A stretch of DNA of 64,000 bases, from the NCBI RefSeq assembly GCF_041154455.1, contig NZ_AP028664.1, forward strand, positions 3,907,001-3,971,000, in the 5' to 3' direction. This DNA comes from Variovorax sp. V213. GTDB lineage: Bacteria; Pseudomonadota; Gammaproteobacteria; Burkholderiales; Burkholderiaceae_C. Made by a program: the position numbers and the translations under genes. Positions 8,007 through 16,566 of this stretch are shown piece by piece. The notes under the pieces were generated by a model. That model was given only the letters and a program-made list of their open reading frames with translations, ran no database searches and was not told the DNA's origin. Numbering within the stretch: the first letter of the stretch is position 1; the number at the start of each line of letters is the position of its first letter.

Positions 8007-8804
8007 TCACTCGCCGAGGTACGCGGCCCGCACGCGCGGGTCGCGCAGCAGTTCCTTGGCGTCGCCGGTCATCGTGATGAGCCCGGACTCCATCACGTAG
8101 CCGCGGTCGGCCAGCTGCAGTGCGCGGTTGGCGTTCTGCTCCACCAGCAGGATGGTCACGCCTTGCGAGGCGACGGTCTGCACCACCTCGAAGATCTTGT
8201 CGCACATGATGGGCGAAAGGCCCATGGTGGGCTCGTCCAGCAGCAGCACCTTGGGGCGTGCCATGAGCGCACGGCCCATGGCCAGCATCTGCTGTTCGCC
8301 GCCCGACATGGTGCCCGCAAGCTGGTCCTTGCGCTCGCGCAGGCGAGGGAAGGTCACGAACACGCGCTCCATGTCGCTTGCGATCTCGGCCTTGTCCTTA
8401 CGGATGTAGGCGCCGATCTGCAGGTTCTCGGTGATGGTCATGCGCGTGAAGACGCCGCGCCCTTCGGGCACCATCACGAGGCCCTCGCCCACCAGGTCCC
8501 ATGCACCGCGGCCCTTGATGTTGCGGCCCAGGAATTCGATGCTGCCCGCGCCGGCCGGCAGCGTGCCGGTGATCGCCTTCATGGTGGTGGTCTTGCCGGC
8601 GCCGTTGGAGCCGATGAGCGACACCAGTTCGCCTTCGTGAACCTCGAAGTCCACGCCCTTCACGGCCTGGATGCCGCCGTAGCCGACCTTCAGTCCGCTC
8701 ACCTTGAGCAGCATCTTGCCGGTCGCATTGGCCGCGGTCTTCGGCGGGGTTGCAGTTGCCGTTGCTGTTGTTTCTTCTGCGCTCGTCATCGTCGTCGTGG
8801 TCAT
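8007..8804 (-). CDS. livF: Branched-chain amino-acid type ABC transporter ATP-binding protein LivF
   Basis: One of two cytoplasmic ATPases that drive a LivHM-type importer. The 265-residue form has Walker A GSNGAGKT (65-72), signature MSGGE (166-170) and Walker B VLLLDEP (186-192). MVPEGRGVF and the C-terminal RAAYLGE are typical of LivF. The first 30 residues are a Thr/Ala-rich stretch not found in most LivF proteins; translation may instead begin at the internal Met31 (MLLKVSGLKVGYG), giving the usual 235 residues. It is the last gene of the leftward livH-livM-livG-livF run, starting one base after the livG stop. Confidence 0.94.
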   Translation of the reverse strand: MTTTTMTSAEETTATATATPPKTAANATGKMLLKVSGLKVGYGGIQAVKGVDFEVHEGELVSLIGSNGAGKTTTMKAITGTLPAGAGSIEFLGRNIKGRGAWDLVGEGLVMVPEGRGVFTRMTITENLQIGAYIRKDKAEIASDMERVFVTFPRLRERKDQLAGTMSGGEQQMLAMGRALMARPKVLLLDEPTMGLSPIMCDKIFEVVQTVASQGVTILLVEQNANRALQLADRGYVMESGLITMTGDAKELLRDPRVRAAYLGE

Positions 8805-8805
8805 T

Positions 8806-9579
8806 TCAGTGTCCTCCGGTGCCGAGGTAGGCCTCGATCACCTTCTCGTTCTTCTGCACGTCGTACGGCGTGCCTTCGGCAATCTGCTTGCCGTAGTCGA
8901 GCACGGTGACGCGATCGCACAGGCCCATGATGAGCTTGACGTCGTGTTCGATGATGAGAATGGTCCGGTCGTCCTTGCGGATGCGGTCGATCAGCTCGCG
9001 CAGCAGCACCTTCTCGGTCGTGTTCATGCCGGCCGCGGGCTCGTCGAGCGCAATGAGTTGCGGGTCGGTGGCCAGTGCGCGCGCAATTTCGAGCCGGCGC
9101 TGGTCGCCGTACGACAGCGTGCGCGCCTTGTAGTCGGCGAACTTGCCGATGCCCACGTAGTCGAGCAGTTCCTGCGCGCGCTCGGCAATGGCCTTTTCCT
9201 CGGCCTTGAACGAACTGGTGCGCAGCATGGCGCCGAACACGCCCGAATGGGTGCGGATGTGGCGCCCCACCATGACGTTCTCGAGCGCCGTCATTTCGGA
9301 GAACAGGCGGATGTTCTGGAAGGTGCGCGCGATGCCGGCCTTGGCCACTTCATGCACGGCCGTCGGCTGGTAGGGCTTGCCGGCGAGCTCGAAGCTACCG
9401 CTGTCGGGCGTGTAGAGCCCGGTGATCACGTTGAAGAAGGTGGTCTTGCCGGCGCCGTTGGGGCCGATCAGGCCATAGACCTGGCCGCGCTTGATGGTGA
9501 TGCCGACGTCGGAAAGGGCTTGCAGGCCGCCGAAGCGCTTGGAAATTCCGCGGACGTCGAGGATGGTGTCTGTCGTCAT
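8806..9579 (-). CDS. livG: Branched-chain amino-acid type ABC transporter ATP-binding protein LivG
   Basis: Second ATPase of the LivHMGF-type importer. The 257-residue protein has Walker A GPNGAGKT (39-46), signature LSYGDQ (155-160), Walker B LIALDEP (175-181) followed by AAGMN, and the FQNIRLF Q-loop, all characteristic of LivG. The start is ATG 9579 (MTTDTILDVRG), 19 bases after the livM stop. A longer frame to 9765 is open but lies inside livM coding sequence and is Arg/Pro-rich. Its partners are the permeases LivM and LivH encoded upstream. Confidence 0.95.
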   Translation of the reverse strand: MTTDTILDVRGISKRFGGLQALSDVGITIKRGQVYGLIGPNGAGKTTFFNVITGLYTPDSGSFELAGKPYQPTAVHEVAKAGIARTFQNIRLFSEMTALENVMVGRHIRTHSGVFGAMLRTSSFKAEEKAIAERAQELLDYVGIGKFADYKARTLSYGDQRRLEIARALATDPQLIALDEPAAGMNTTEKVLLRELIDRIRKDDRTILIIEHDVKLIMGLCDRVTVLDYGKQIAEGTPYDVQKNEKVIEAYLGTGGH

Positions 9580-9598
9580 GTTGATGGCTTCCTTCGGC

Positions 9599-10795
9599 TC
9601 ACGGATTGATCGACATGGGACGCGACGCTGCACCCGGCAGTTCGTCGGCCGGCGTCTCGATGCCCGGCGCATGGGTCTGGAGCGAACCGGGTGCAACCGG
9701 TGCGCCGGTGGCGGCCCCCTTGCGCTGCAATGTCTTGCCGTGCTCCGGCGAAGGCCAGAGGCCACGCGGACGCACCAGCATGATGACGATCATGGCCAGC
9801 GCGATGAAGAGCTGGCGCAGGATGGACGCATCGAGGCGGCCGTCGGTCATGGCCTGCAGCGGACCGGCCACGTAGCGCAGCACCTCCGGCAATGCCGCCA
9901 GCAGCACGGCGCCCAGGATCACGCCCGGCAGGTGGCCGATGCCGCCCAGCACCACCATGGCGACGATCATCACCGACTCCATGAGGCTGAACGACTCGGG
10001 CGAGACGAAGCCCTGGAAGGCCGCAAACATCGCGCCCGACACGCCGCCGAAACTGGCACCCATGCCGAAGGCCAGGAGCTTCATGTTGCGGGTGTTGATG
10101 CCCATGGCCTTGGCCGCGATCTCGTCTTCGCGGATGGCCATCCAGGCGCGCCCGATGCGCGACATCTGCAGGCGGTGCGAGATGATGATGGTCGCGACCA
10201 CCAGCGCAAGGAACAGGTAGTAGTAGAGCGTGACCGACGAGATCGTGAAGCCGTCGAACTTCCATGCCTTGCCGAGGTCGAGCCCCCAGAACTTGATGGA
10301 GTCGATGGCAGTGATGCCCTTGGGCCCGTTGGTGATGTTGATCGGCTGGTCGAGGTTGTTCAGGAACACCCGGATGATTTCGCCGAAGCCGAGCGTCACG
10401 ATGGCCAGGTAGTCGCCGCGCAGCTTGAGCGTGGGCGCACCGAGCAGCACGCCGAGGCAGCCGGCCACCACCAGCGCCAGCGGCACCACGATCAGCAGCG
10501 AGGTGTGCAGCCCGTTCGGGAACATGGCCTTGAACCACGGAAAGGTTTCGGACAGGTGCGACGAGCCCATCAGCGCGAACAGGTAGGCCCCGATCGCGAA
10601 GAAGGCCACATAGCCCAGGTCGAGCAGGCCGGCGTAGCCGACGACGATGTTCAGGCCGAGCGAGAGCATCACGTAGAGCAATGCGATGTCGGCGATGCGC
10701 ACCCAGGCGTTGCCCTGGCTCTGCAGGAAGATCGGCAGGGCGAGCACGGCGACGACGCCGAGAACGTAGAGAGCGAGGTTCTTGCTGTTCTTCAT
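9599..10795 (-). CDS. livM: Branched-chain amino-acid type ABC transporter permease LivM
   Basis: A 398-residue inner-membrane permease with about 9-10 hydrophobic segments. LNIVVGYAGLLDLGYVAFFAIGAY near residues 48-71 and the cytoplasmic loop GRAWMAIREDEIAAKAMGIN match the LivM family. The last 50 or so residues after the final membrane segment are hydrophilic and Pro/Ala-rich (QRKGAATGAPVAPGS...), longer than usual. It sits between livH and livG in a leftward operon. Confidence 0.94.
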   Translation of the reverse strand: MKNSKNLALYVLGVVAVLALPIFLQSQGNAWVRIADIALLYVMLSLGLNIVVGYAGLLDLGYVAFFAIGAYLFALMGSSHLSETFPWFKAMFPNGLHTSLLIVVPLALVVAGCLGVLLGAPTLKLRGDYLAIVTLGFGEIIRVFLNNLDQPINITNGPKGITAIDSIKFWGLDLGKAWKFDGFTISSVTLYYYLFLALVVATIIISHRLQMSRIGRAWMAIREDEIAAKAMGINTRNMKLLAFGMGASFGGVSGAMFAAFQGFVSPESFSLMESVMIVAMVVLGGIGHLPGVILGAVLLAALPEVLRYVAGPLQAMTDGRLDASILRQLFIALAMIVIMLVRPRGLWPSPEHGKTLQRKGAATGAPVAPGSLQTHAPGIETPADELPGAASRPMSINP

Positions 10796-10808
10796 GGTGT
10801 TCTGCTCC

Positions 10809-11738
10809 TCAGGCCCGATCCGCCACGCGCTCGCCGAGCAGGCCCGAGGGCCGCAGCGTGAGCATGACGATCAACACGATGAACGCGAAGATGTCGCTGT
10901 AGTTGCTGCCGAGCACGCCGCCGGTCAGCGAACCGATGTAGCCGGAGCCGATGGCTTCGATCAGCCCGAGCAGGATGCCGCCGACCACAGCGCCGGCCAG
11001 GTTGCCGATGCCGCCGAACACCGCCGCGGTGAAGGCCTTGAGGCCGGGCAGGAAGCCCATCGCGTGCTGTGCGATGCCGTAGTTGGAGGCGTACATGACG
11101 CCTGCGATGGCCGCGAGCACGGCACCGATGATGAAGGTGGCCGAGATGACCATGTCGGGCCGGATGCCCATGAGCGCCGCGACCCGCGGGTTCTCGGCGG
11201 TCGCGCGCATCGCGCGGCCGAGCTTGGTGTAATTGACCAGCCACATCAGCACCACGAGCGAAAAGGCCGTGACGCTCAGGATCATGACCTGCGTGGGCGA
11301 GATCACCGCGCCGCCCACCTCGATGGGCGTGGTCGACAGCAGGTTGGGATAGGCCTTGTTGGTCGGCTTCCAGATGATCATGGCCAGCGTCTGCAGCAGG
11401 ATCGACATGCCGATGGCCGTGATGAGCGGCGCGAGCTTGGGGCTGTTGCGAAGCGGCCGGTAGGCGACTTTCTCGATCACGAAGTTGAGCGTGGCGGCCA
11501 CCACGCAGGCAATGATCAACGCGATGATGAGGATCAACCAGCCGGGCGTGCCGGGCATCGATTCCTTCATGAGGCCGATGATGGTCCAGCTCGTGAGTGC
11601 CCCCACCATCAGTACCTCGCCGTGCGCAAAGTTGATCAGGTTGATGATGCCGTACACCATGGTGTAGCCCAAGGCTATCAAGGCATACATGCTGCCCAGG
11701 ACCAGACCGTTGATGATCTGCTGCAGCAAAATTTCCAT
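10809..11738 (-). CDS. livH: Branched-chain amino-acid type ABC transporter permease LivH
   Basis: A 309-residue inner-membrane permease and first gene of the leftward liv operon. LVLGSMYALIALGYTMVYG at residues 13-31 and INFAHGEVLM are strong LivH signatures, as is the loop GRAMRATAENPRVAALMGI. About 8 hydrophobic segments are present. The start codon ATG 11738 follows a 240-base gap that should hold the promoter. No periplasmic binding protein (LivK/LivJ) is encoded next to it, so the receptor must be elsewhere, and the substrate (branched-chain amino acids, amides or urea) cannot be fixed from this operon alone. Confidence 0.94.
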   Translation of the reverse strand: MEILLQQIINGLVLGSMYALIALGYTMVYGIINLINFAHGEVLMVGALTSWTIIGLMKESMPGTPGWLILIIALIIACVVAATLNFVIEKVAYRPLRNSPKLAPLITAIGMSILLQTLAMIIWKPTNKAYPNLLSTTPIEVGGAVISPTQVMILSVTAFSLVVLMWLVNYTKLGRAMRATAENPRVAALMGIRPDMVISATFIIGAVLAAIAGVMYASNYGIAQHAMGFLPGLKAFTAAVFGGIGNLAGAVVGGILLGLIEAIGSGYIGSLTGGVLGSNYSDIFAFIVLIVMLTLRPSGLLGERVADRA

Positions 11739-11768
11739 AACGCGTTCCTATTTATTGCACCGTTGCGG

Positions 11769-11804
11769 GGTGCCATTCACCCACCGTGGCACCGGTTTGG
11801 CACC
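11769..11804. promoter_or_regulatory. Repeated TGGCACC boxes upstream of livH
   Basis: TGGCACC occurs at 11787-11793 and 11798-11804, spaced 11 bases apart (one helical turn), and its inverse GGTGCCA at 11769-11775. They lie 31-66 bases upstream of the livH start, where a regulator of the liv operon could bind. No regulator gene is adjacent. Confidence 0.4.
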
Positions 11805-11818
11805 TTGGCTTGATAAGC

Positions 11819-11851
11819 AAAAAACCAGCCAACATGTGTCGCTGGCTGATT
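11819..11851 (-). terminator. Probable rho-independent terminator after rarA
   Basis: Read on the minus strand, CAGCCA and TGGCTG arms (11843-11848 and 11826-11831) form a 6-base stem with an 11-base loop, followed by a run of six T (complement of 11819-11824). It lies about 130 bases beyond the rarA stop and before the liv promoter region. Confidence 0.55.
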
Positions 11852-11976
11852 TGTGGGCGGGATTGTAAGCACCCACCAGCGCCGATTTGGTGCGCCTTCA
11901 CCGGGGTTTACCCGCTCACGCCATGCTGTATGCGAGTGAAGTCATGCAGGGCGTGCCCGCACTGTGAAAAGACGTA

Positions 11977-13269
11977 TCACCCTTCGCGTTGGGTGTTGAG
12001 CCGGCGGAGTTCGCGCAGCTTTTCTGCGATGCGGATTTCGAGTCCGCGTTCGACGGGCTGGTAGAAGACCTGCCCTTCGAGACCCTCCGGCAGGTAGCGC
12101 TCTCCGGCCGCAAAGCCGCCTTCCTCGTCGTGCGCATACCGGTAGCCCTTGCCGTAGTCGAGGTCCTTCATGAGCTTGGTCGGTGCATTGCGCAGGTGCA
12201 TCGGCACGGGGCGCGTGCTGTCCTTCTTGATGAGGGCACGCACTGCGTTGTAGGCGGTGTAGACGGCGTTCGACTTGGGAGCAATGGCCAGGTAGACGAC
12301 GCACTCGGCCAGCGCGAGTTCGCCCTCTGGCGTGCCGAGCCGTTCATAGACCTCGGCCGCGTCGAGCGCCAGCCGAAGCGCGCGCGGATCGGCCAGACCG
12401 ATGTCTTCGCTGGCCATGCGCACCAGCCGGCGTGCCATGTAGCGCGGATCGGCGCCGCCATCGAGCATGCGCACGAACCAGTAGAGCGCGGCGTCGGGGT
12501 CGCTGCCGCGCACGGATTTGTGCAAGGCGCTGATAGTGTCGTAGAACTGCTCGCCGCCCTTGTCGTAGCGCCGCATGCGCTCGCCGAGCACGCGCAGCAG
12601 CCATTCGTCGGCGATGTTGTCGAGCTTCTCGGCACGGGCCGCCACGGCCAGTGTCTCGAGCGTGTTGAGCAGGCGCCGCGCGTCGCCGTCGGCGTAGGCG
12701 ACGAGCCGGTCGATGGCCGTGCCTTCGATGGCGGGAACCGCCTGGATGGCCTGAGCCTTGGCGACGATCTGCTTCAGATCGCCCTCCGTGAGCGGCTGCA
12801 GCACGTACACCGCCGCGCGCGAAAGCAAGGCCGAGTTGACCTCGAACGAAGGGTTCTCGGTGGTGGCGCCGATGAAGGTGAACAGACCCGATTCGACGTG
12901 CGGCAGGAATGCATCCTGCTGGCTCTTGTTGAACCGGTGCACCTCGTCGACGAAGACGATGGTGCGCTGCTGTTCCAGGCCGTCCCGTGCGGCCGTGGCG
13001 CGCTCCACGGCCTCGCGGATGTCCTTCACGCCGCCGAGCACGGCGCTGATGCTGAGAAACTGCGCGTCGAAGGCATCGGCCATCAGCCGCGCGATGGTCG
13101 TCTTGCCAGTGCCCGGCGGCCCCCAGAGAATGCACGAGTGCGGCTGGCCCGACTCGAAGGCGATGCGCAGCGGCATGCCCGGCCCCAGCAGGTGCTGCTG
13201 GCCAATGACCTCGCCGAGCGTCTTCGGACGCAGGCGTTCGGCAAGGGGTTGATGCGAACTGTTGGCCAA
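11977..13269 (-). CDS. rarA: Replication-associated recombination protein A (AAA+ ATPase)
   Basis: RarA/MgsA acts at stalled replication forks as a tetrameric ATPase related to clamp loaders and RuvB. The 430-residue protein has Walker A GPPGTGKT (50-57), Walker B VFVDEV (105-110) followed by HRFNKSQQDA, sensor motif GATTENPSFEVNSALLSR, and the C-terminal tetramerisation region. I chose the TTG at 13269 (residues ANSSHQPLAERLRPKTL follow) because it lies just after the lolA stop and begins at the conserved N-terminus; no ATG or GTG fits. The open frame continues upstream but overlaps lolA. It is downstream of lolA by 20 bases and probably co-transcribed with it and ftsK. Confidence 0.93.
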   Translation of the reverse strand: MANSSHQPLAERLRPKTLGEVIGQQHLLGPGMPLRIAFESGQPHSCILWGPPGTGKTTIARLMADAFDAQFLSISAVLGGVKDIREAVERATAARDGLEQQRTIVFVDEVHRFNKSQQDAFLPHVESGLFTFIGATTENPSFEVNSALLSRAAVYVLQPLTEGDLKQIVAKAQAIQAVPAIEGTAIDRLVAYADGDARRLLNTLETLAVAARAEKLDNIADEWLLRVLGERMRRYDKGGEQFYDTISALHKSVRGSDPDAALYWFVRMLDGGADPRYMARRLVRMASEDIGLADPRALRLALDAAEVYERLGTPEGELALAECVVYLAIAPKSNAVYTAYNAVRALIKKDSTRPVPMHLRNAPTKLMKDLDYGKGYRYAHDEEGGFAAGERYLPEGLEGQVFYQPVERGLEIRIAEKLRELRRLNTQREG

Positions 13270-13289
13270 GCCTGCCTGTCGAGTTGCTG

Positions 13290-13922
13290 CTATTGCTTGA
13301 TGACGTCGGCGCCGGCGGGCGCCTTGAACTCGAACACGTTGGCAGGGAGCGCCGGATTCACTTCGACCTTGCTGAACTTGAGCATCGAGCGCTGGCCGAA
13401 GCTGTCGAGAATCTCGAGCGCGGCCAGCGCATCGCCCTGGAAGCCGACCTGCACATTCTGCAATTGGCCGTCCTTGTTCTTGGGTGTGGCCTTGACCCAC
13501 TGGAGCCCGTCGCGCTCGGGCGCGGCTTCGAGCGTGAAGTCGGCCTGCAGCGCGCGCAGGTCGGGTGCCGCGGCAATCAGCGCGGCAGGCGTCGAGCCCA
13601 ATGCCTGCGACTGGGCACGCTGCGTGACCTGGTTCAGGTCGGCGTCGTACAGCCAGAGCGTCTTGCCGTCGGCCACGATGCTCTGGGCAAACGGCTTCTG
13701 GTAGTCGAACTTGAATTTGCCCGGACGCTGGAATTCGAAGGTGCCGGTCGATGTCTTGGTGCGGCCCGGCTGCCCTTCACGCGGCGGTGCGGTCACGGTC
13801 TGGGTGAATTCCGCGCGGCCCGATTTGACCGTCTTCACGAAGGTCTCGAGGCTTTCGAGGCCGCCGGCCCAGGCGTTGGCGGAACAGAGAAGGCCGATCA
13901 ACAGCCAATGGCGCATTTTCAT
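13290..13922 (-). CDS. lolA: Outer-membrane lipoprotein carrier protein LolA
   Basis: Periplasmic chaperone that takes lipoproteins from LolCDE to the outer-membrane receptor LolB. The 210-residue protein has an N-terminal signal peptide (about 19 residues ending ANAWA) and the LolA pattern GRAEFTQTV, GTFEFQRPGKFKFDY, DADLNQVTQR, plus a C-terminal NVFEFKAPAGADVIKQ. The length is normal. It follows ftsK on the minus strand after 151 bases, a gene order (ftsK-lolA-rarA) known in many proteobacteria. Confidence 0.95.
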   Translation of the reverse strand: MKMRHWLLIGLLCSANAWAGGLESLETFVKTVKSGRAEFTQTVTAPPREGQPGRTKTSTGTFEFQRPGKFKFDYQKPFAQSIVADGKTLWLYDADLNQVTQRAQSQALGSTPAALIAAAPDLRALQADFTLEAAPERDGLQWVKATPKNKDGQLQNVQVGFQGDALAALEILDSFGQRSMLKFSKVEVNPALPANVFEFKAPAGADVIKQ

Positions 13923-14073
13923 TTTGATTCCTCAGCAAGCGATGCCGTTGACGTGACCATACCCCGCGGCGCGTTGCGCCATGTGCGGGGCTTGATGAAG
14001 TTTTGCAACGCTAGCGCAGCTTTTGCAACGAGCTTGTCAGCGCGTAACGTCCGGGACGGTGGGTTCTCGCCGC

Positions 14074-16476
14074 TTATTCGGCGCGCGCCGGCACCAGGAT
14101 CTCGCGCTGGCCGCTGCCGCTCATGGCACTCACGAGGCCTGCCTTCTCCATGTCTTCGACCAGCCGCGCCGCGCGGTTGTAGCCGATCTTGAGGTGGCGC
14201 TGCACGAGCGAAATACTGGCCTTGCGGTTCTTGAGCACCACCTCGACCGCCTGGTCGTACATCGGGTCTTTCTCGGCGTCGCCGCCCTCGCCCAGCATGT
14301 CGCCGTCGCCGTCGACCGTGCCGCCTTCGAGCACGCCTTCGATGTAGTCGGGCTCGCCCTGGCTCTTGAGGTACGCCACCACGCGGTGCACTTCCTCGTC
14401 GCTCACGAACGCGCCGTGCACGCGAATCGGCAAGCCGGTGCCGCTCGGCATGTAGAGCATGTCGCCCATGCCGAGCAGCGCTTCGGCGCCCATCTGGTCG
14501 AGGATGGTGCGGCTGTCGATCTTGCTCGACACCTGGAACGCAATACGCGTGGGAATGTTGGCCTTGATGAGGCCCGTGATCACGTCGACGCTGGGCCGCT
14601 GCGTGGCAAGGATCAGGTGGATGCCGGCGGCGCGCGCCTTCTGCGCGAGACGGGCAATGAGTTCTTCGATCTTTTTGCCGACCACCATCATCAGGTCGGC
14701 CAGCTCGTCGATCACCACCACGATGTGCGGCTCGCGCTTGAGCGGCTCGGGATCGTCGGGCGTGAGGCTGAAGGGGTTGTAGATGAACTCCTCGCGCGCC
14801 TTGGCTTCGTCGATCTTGGTGTTGTAGCCGGCCAGGTTGCGCACGCCCAGCTTGCTCATGAGCTTGTAGCGGCGCTCCATCTCGGCCACGCACCAGTTGA
14901 GGCCGTGCGCGGCCTGGCGCATGTCGGTGACCACGGGCGCCAGCAGGTGCGGAATGCCTTCGTAGACCGACATTTCGAGCATCTTCGGGTCGATCATGAG
15001 CAGGCGAACGTCGCGTGCCTCGGCCTTGTAGAGCAGCGAAAGAATCATTGCGTTGATGCCGACCGACTTGCCTGAACCGGTGGTACCGGCCACCAGCACG
15101 TGCGGCATCTTCGCGAGGTCGGCCACCACAGGGTTGCCGATGATGTCCTTGCCGAGGCCCATCGTCAGGAACGACTTGCCCTCGTTGTAGACCTGCGAAC
15201 CGAGAATTTCGCTGAGCTTGATGGATTGGCGCTTGGCGTTCGGCAACTCGAGCGCCATGTAGTTCTTGCCCGGAATGGTTTCCACCACGCGGATCGACAC
15301 CAGCGAGAGCGAGCGTGCAAGGTCTTTGGCCAGTCCGACGATCTGCGAGCCCTTGACGCCGGTGGCCGGCTCGATTTCGTAGCGCGTGATCACCGGGCCC
15401 GGCGAGGCCAGCACCACGCGCACCTCGACACCGAAGTCCTTGAGCTTTTTCTCGATCATGCGCGAGGTCATCTCGAGCGTGTCGGCCGACACCGTTTCCT
15501 GTCGCACCTGTGCGGCGTCGAGCAGGTCGACTTGCGGCAGCTTGCTGTCCGGCAGTTCCTTGAAGAGTGGCTTCTGGCGCTCCTTGACGACGCGATCGCT
15601 CCTGGGCACCTCGGTCATCGCGGGCTCGATCTGCACCGGCGGCGACGGCGCCCGGCGCCTGGGTCGTGGCTCGATGCGCAACTCTTCATCGCCGTCGAGG
15701 CCCGTCGGCTCGGTGCCGCCAGCGGCATCATGCGAGAACGGCGGTTCCTCGGCCTCGGCGCGTTCGCGTGCGGCTTGCTTGCCCAAGGCGATGTCGGCGG
15801 CCATCTCGCGCTTTTCGCGGCGCGACTCGAACAGCGAATAGGCCCGCGCGCCGATGCGCTCGGCAATCTGGGTCCACGAGAAACGGAACACCAGCGCCGA
15901 GCCGATCACCCCGGCGGCAATAGCGAACAGTGCCGAGCCGGTAAAGCCCATCCAGCGCACGCTTGCGGGGCCGACCAGGTAGCCCAGCGCGCCGCCGCCA
16001 GAGCCCGGCAGATGGGATTCGAGCCGGTACAGCCGCGACCACTCGAGCACGGCGCTCGCGCACAACAGCAGGACGAGGCCGAACCAGAACGCCAGTCGAC
16101 TGCGGTTGAAACGGCCGCGCACCGGTTGCTCGGCAGGCGCAGGCTCGCCGCCGCGCAGCCAGTTGGCGAGCGAGGAGAGCCACGCACGCAGGCCCGCCGC
16201 AAGGCACCACCACACCGAATAACCGGCCAGGAAGTAGCTGCCGTCGGCCAGCCAGGCGCCGATGCGACCGCCCCAGTTCTTGATTTCGCCCCCGGTACCG
16301 GAGGTGGACCACGCTGCGTCCGAAGGCGTGAAGCTCAGCATGGCCAGCAACCAGAACAGCAGCCCCGCAAATCCCGCGATCAGCGTGATTTCGTGGGCAA
16401 AGCGCATGGCGCGCATACGCACCGGTTGCCCCTCGGCGGCGGAAGAAGATTGAAGCGTATTGAGCGAATAGGTCAT
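14074..16476 (-). CDS. ftsK: DNA translocase FtsK
   Basis: Septal DNA pump that clears and aligns chromosome termini during division. The 800-residue protein starts with about four membrane segments (residues 25-195), then a short charged/Pro-containing linker (about 200-320), the alpha/beta motor with Walker A GTTGSGKS near residue 465 and Walker B VVVIDELADLMM, and a C-terminal winged-helix gamma domain (RKASISLVQRHLKIGYNRAARLVEDME) that reads KOPS sequences. The linker is much shorter than in E. coli FtsK, as in other short FtsK proteins. Start ATG 16476 (MTYSLNTLQSS) is preferred over an ATG three codons upstream. Confidence 0.96.
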   Translation of the reverse strand: MTYSLNTLQSSSAAEGQPVRMRAMRFAHEITLIAGFAGLLFWLLAMLSFTPSDAAWSTSGTGGEIKNWGGRIGAWLADGSYFLAGYSVWWCLAAGLRAWLSSLANWLRGGEPAPAEQPVRGRFNRSRLAFWFGLVLLLCASAVLEWSRLYRLESHLPGSGGGALGYLVGPASVRWMGFTGSALFAIAAGVIGSALVFRFSWTQIAERIGARAYSLFESRREKREMAADIALGKQAARERAEAEEPPFSHDAAGGTEPTGLDGDEELRIEPRPRRRAPSPPVQIEPAMTEVPRSDRVVKERQKPLFKELPDSKLPQVDLLDAAQVRQETVSADTLEMTSRMIEKKLKDFGVEVRVVLASPGPVITRYEIEPATGVKGSQIVGLAKDLARSLSLVSIRVVETIPGKNYMALELPNAKRQSIKLSEILGSQVYNEGKSFLTMGLGKDIIGNPVVADLAKMPHVLVAGTTGSGKSVGINAMILSLLYKAEARDVRLLMIDPKMLEMSVYEGIPHLLAPVVTDMRQAAHGLNWCVAEMERRYKLMSKLGVRNLAGYNTKIDEAKAREEFIYNPFSLTPDDPEPLKREPHIVVVIDELADLMMVVGKKIEELIARLAQKARAAGIHLILATQRPSVDVITGLIKANIPTRIAFQVSSKIDSRTILDQMGAEALLGMGDMLYMPSGTGLPIRVHGAFVSDEEVHRVVAYLKSQGEPDYIEGVLEGGTVDGDGDMLGEGGDAEKDPMYDQAVEVVLKNRKASISLVQRHLKIGYNRAARLVEDMEKAGLVSAMSGSGQREILVPARAE

Positions 16477-16566
16477 GAAAAACACGGCATCCAGCCTTCG
16501 AAGTGGCGGCTGGAGGCCTGAACACTACAACAAAAGGCGGCCACTGGAAGCGCCCGCCCCGACGGC

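Noticed and set aside
16491..16513. CCAGCC/GGCTGG inverted repeat between the Crp-like and ftsK genes
   Set aside because: Only 6 base pairs with an 11-base loop and no T-run; too weak to call a terminator or site.
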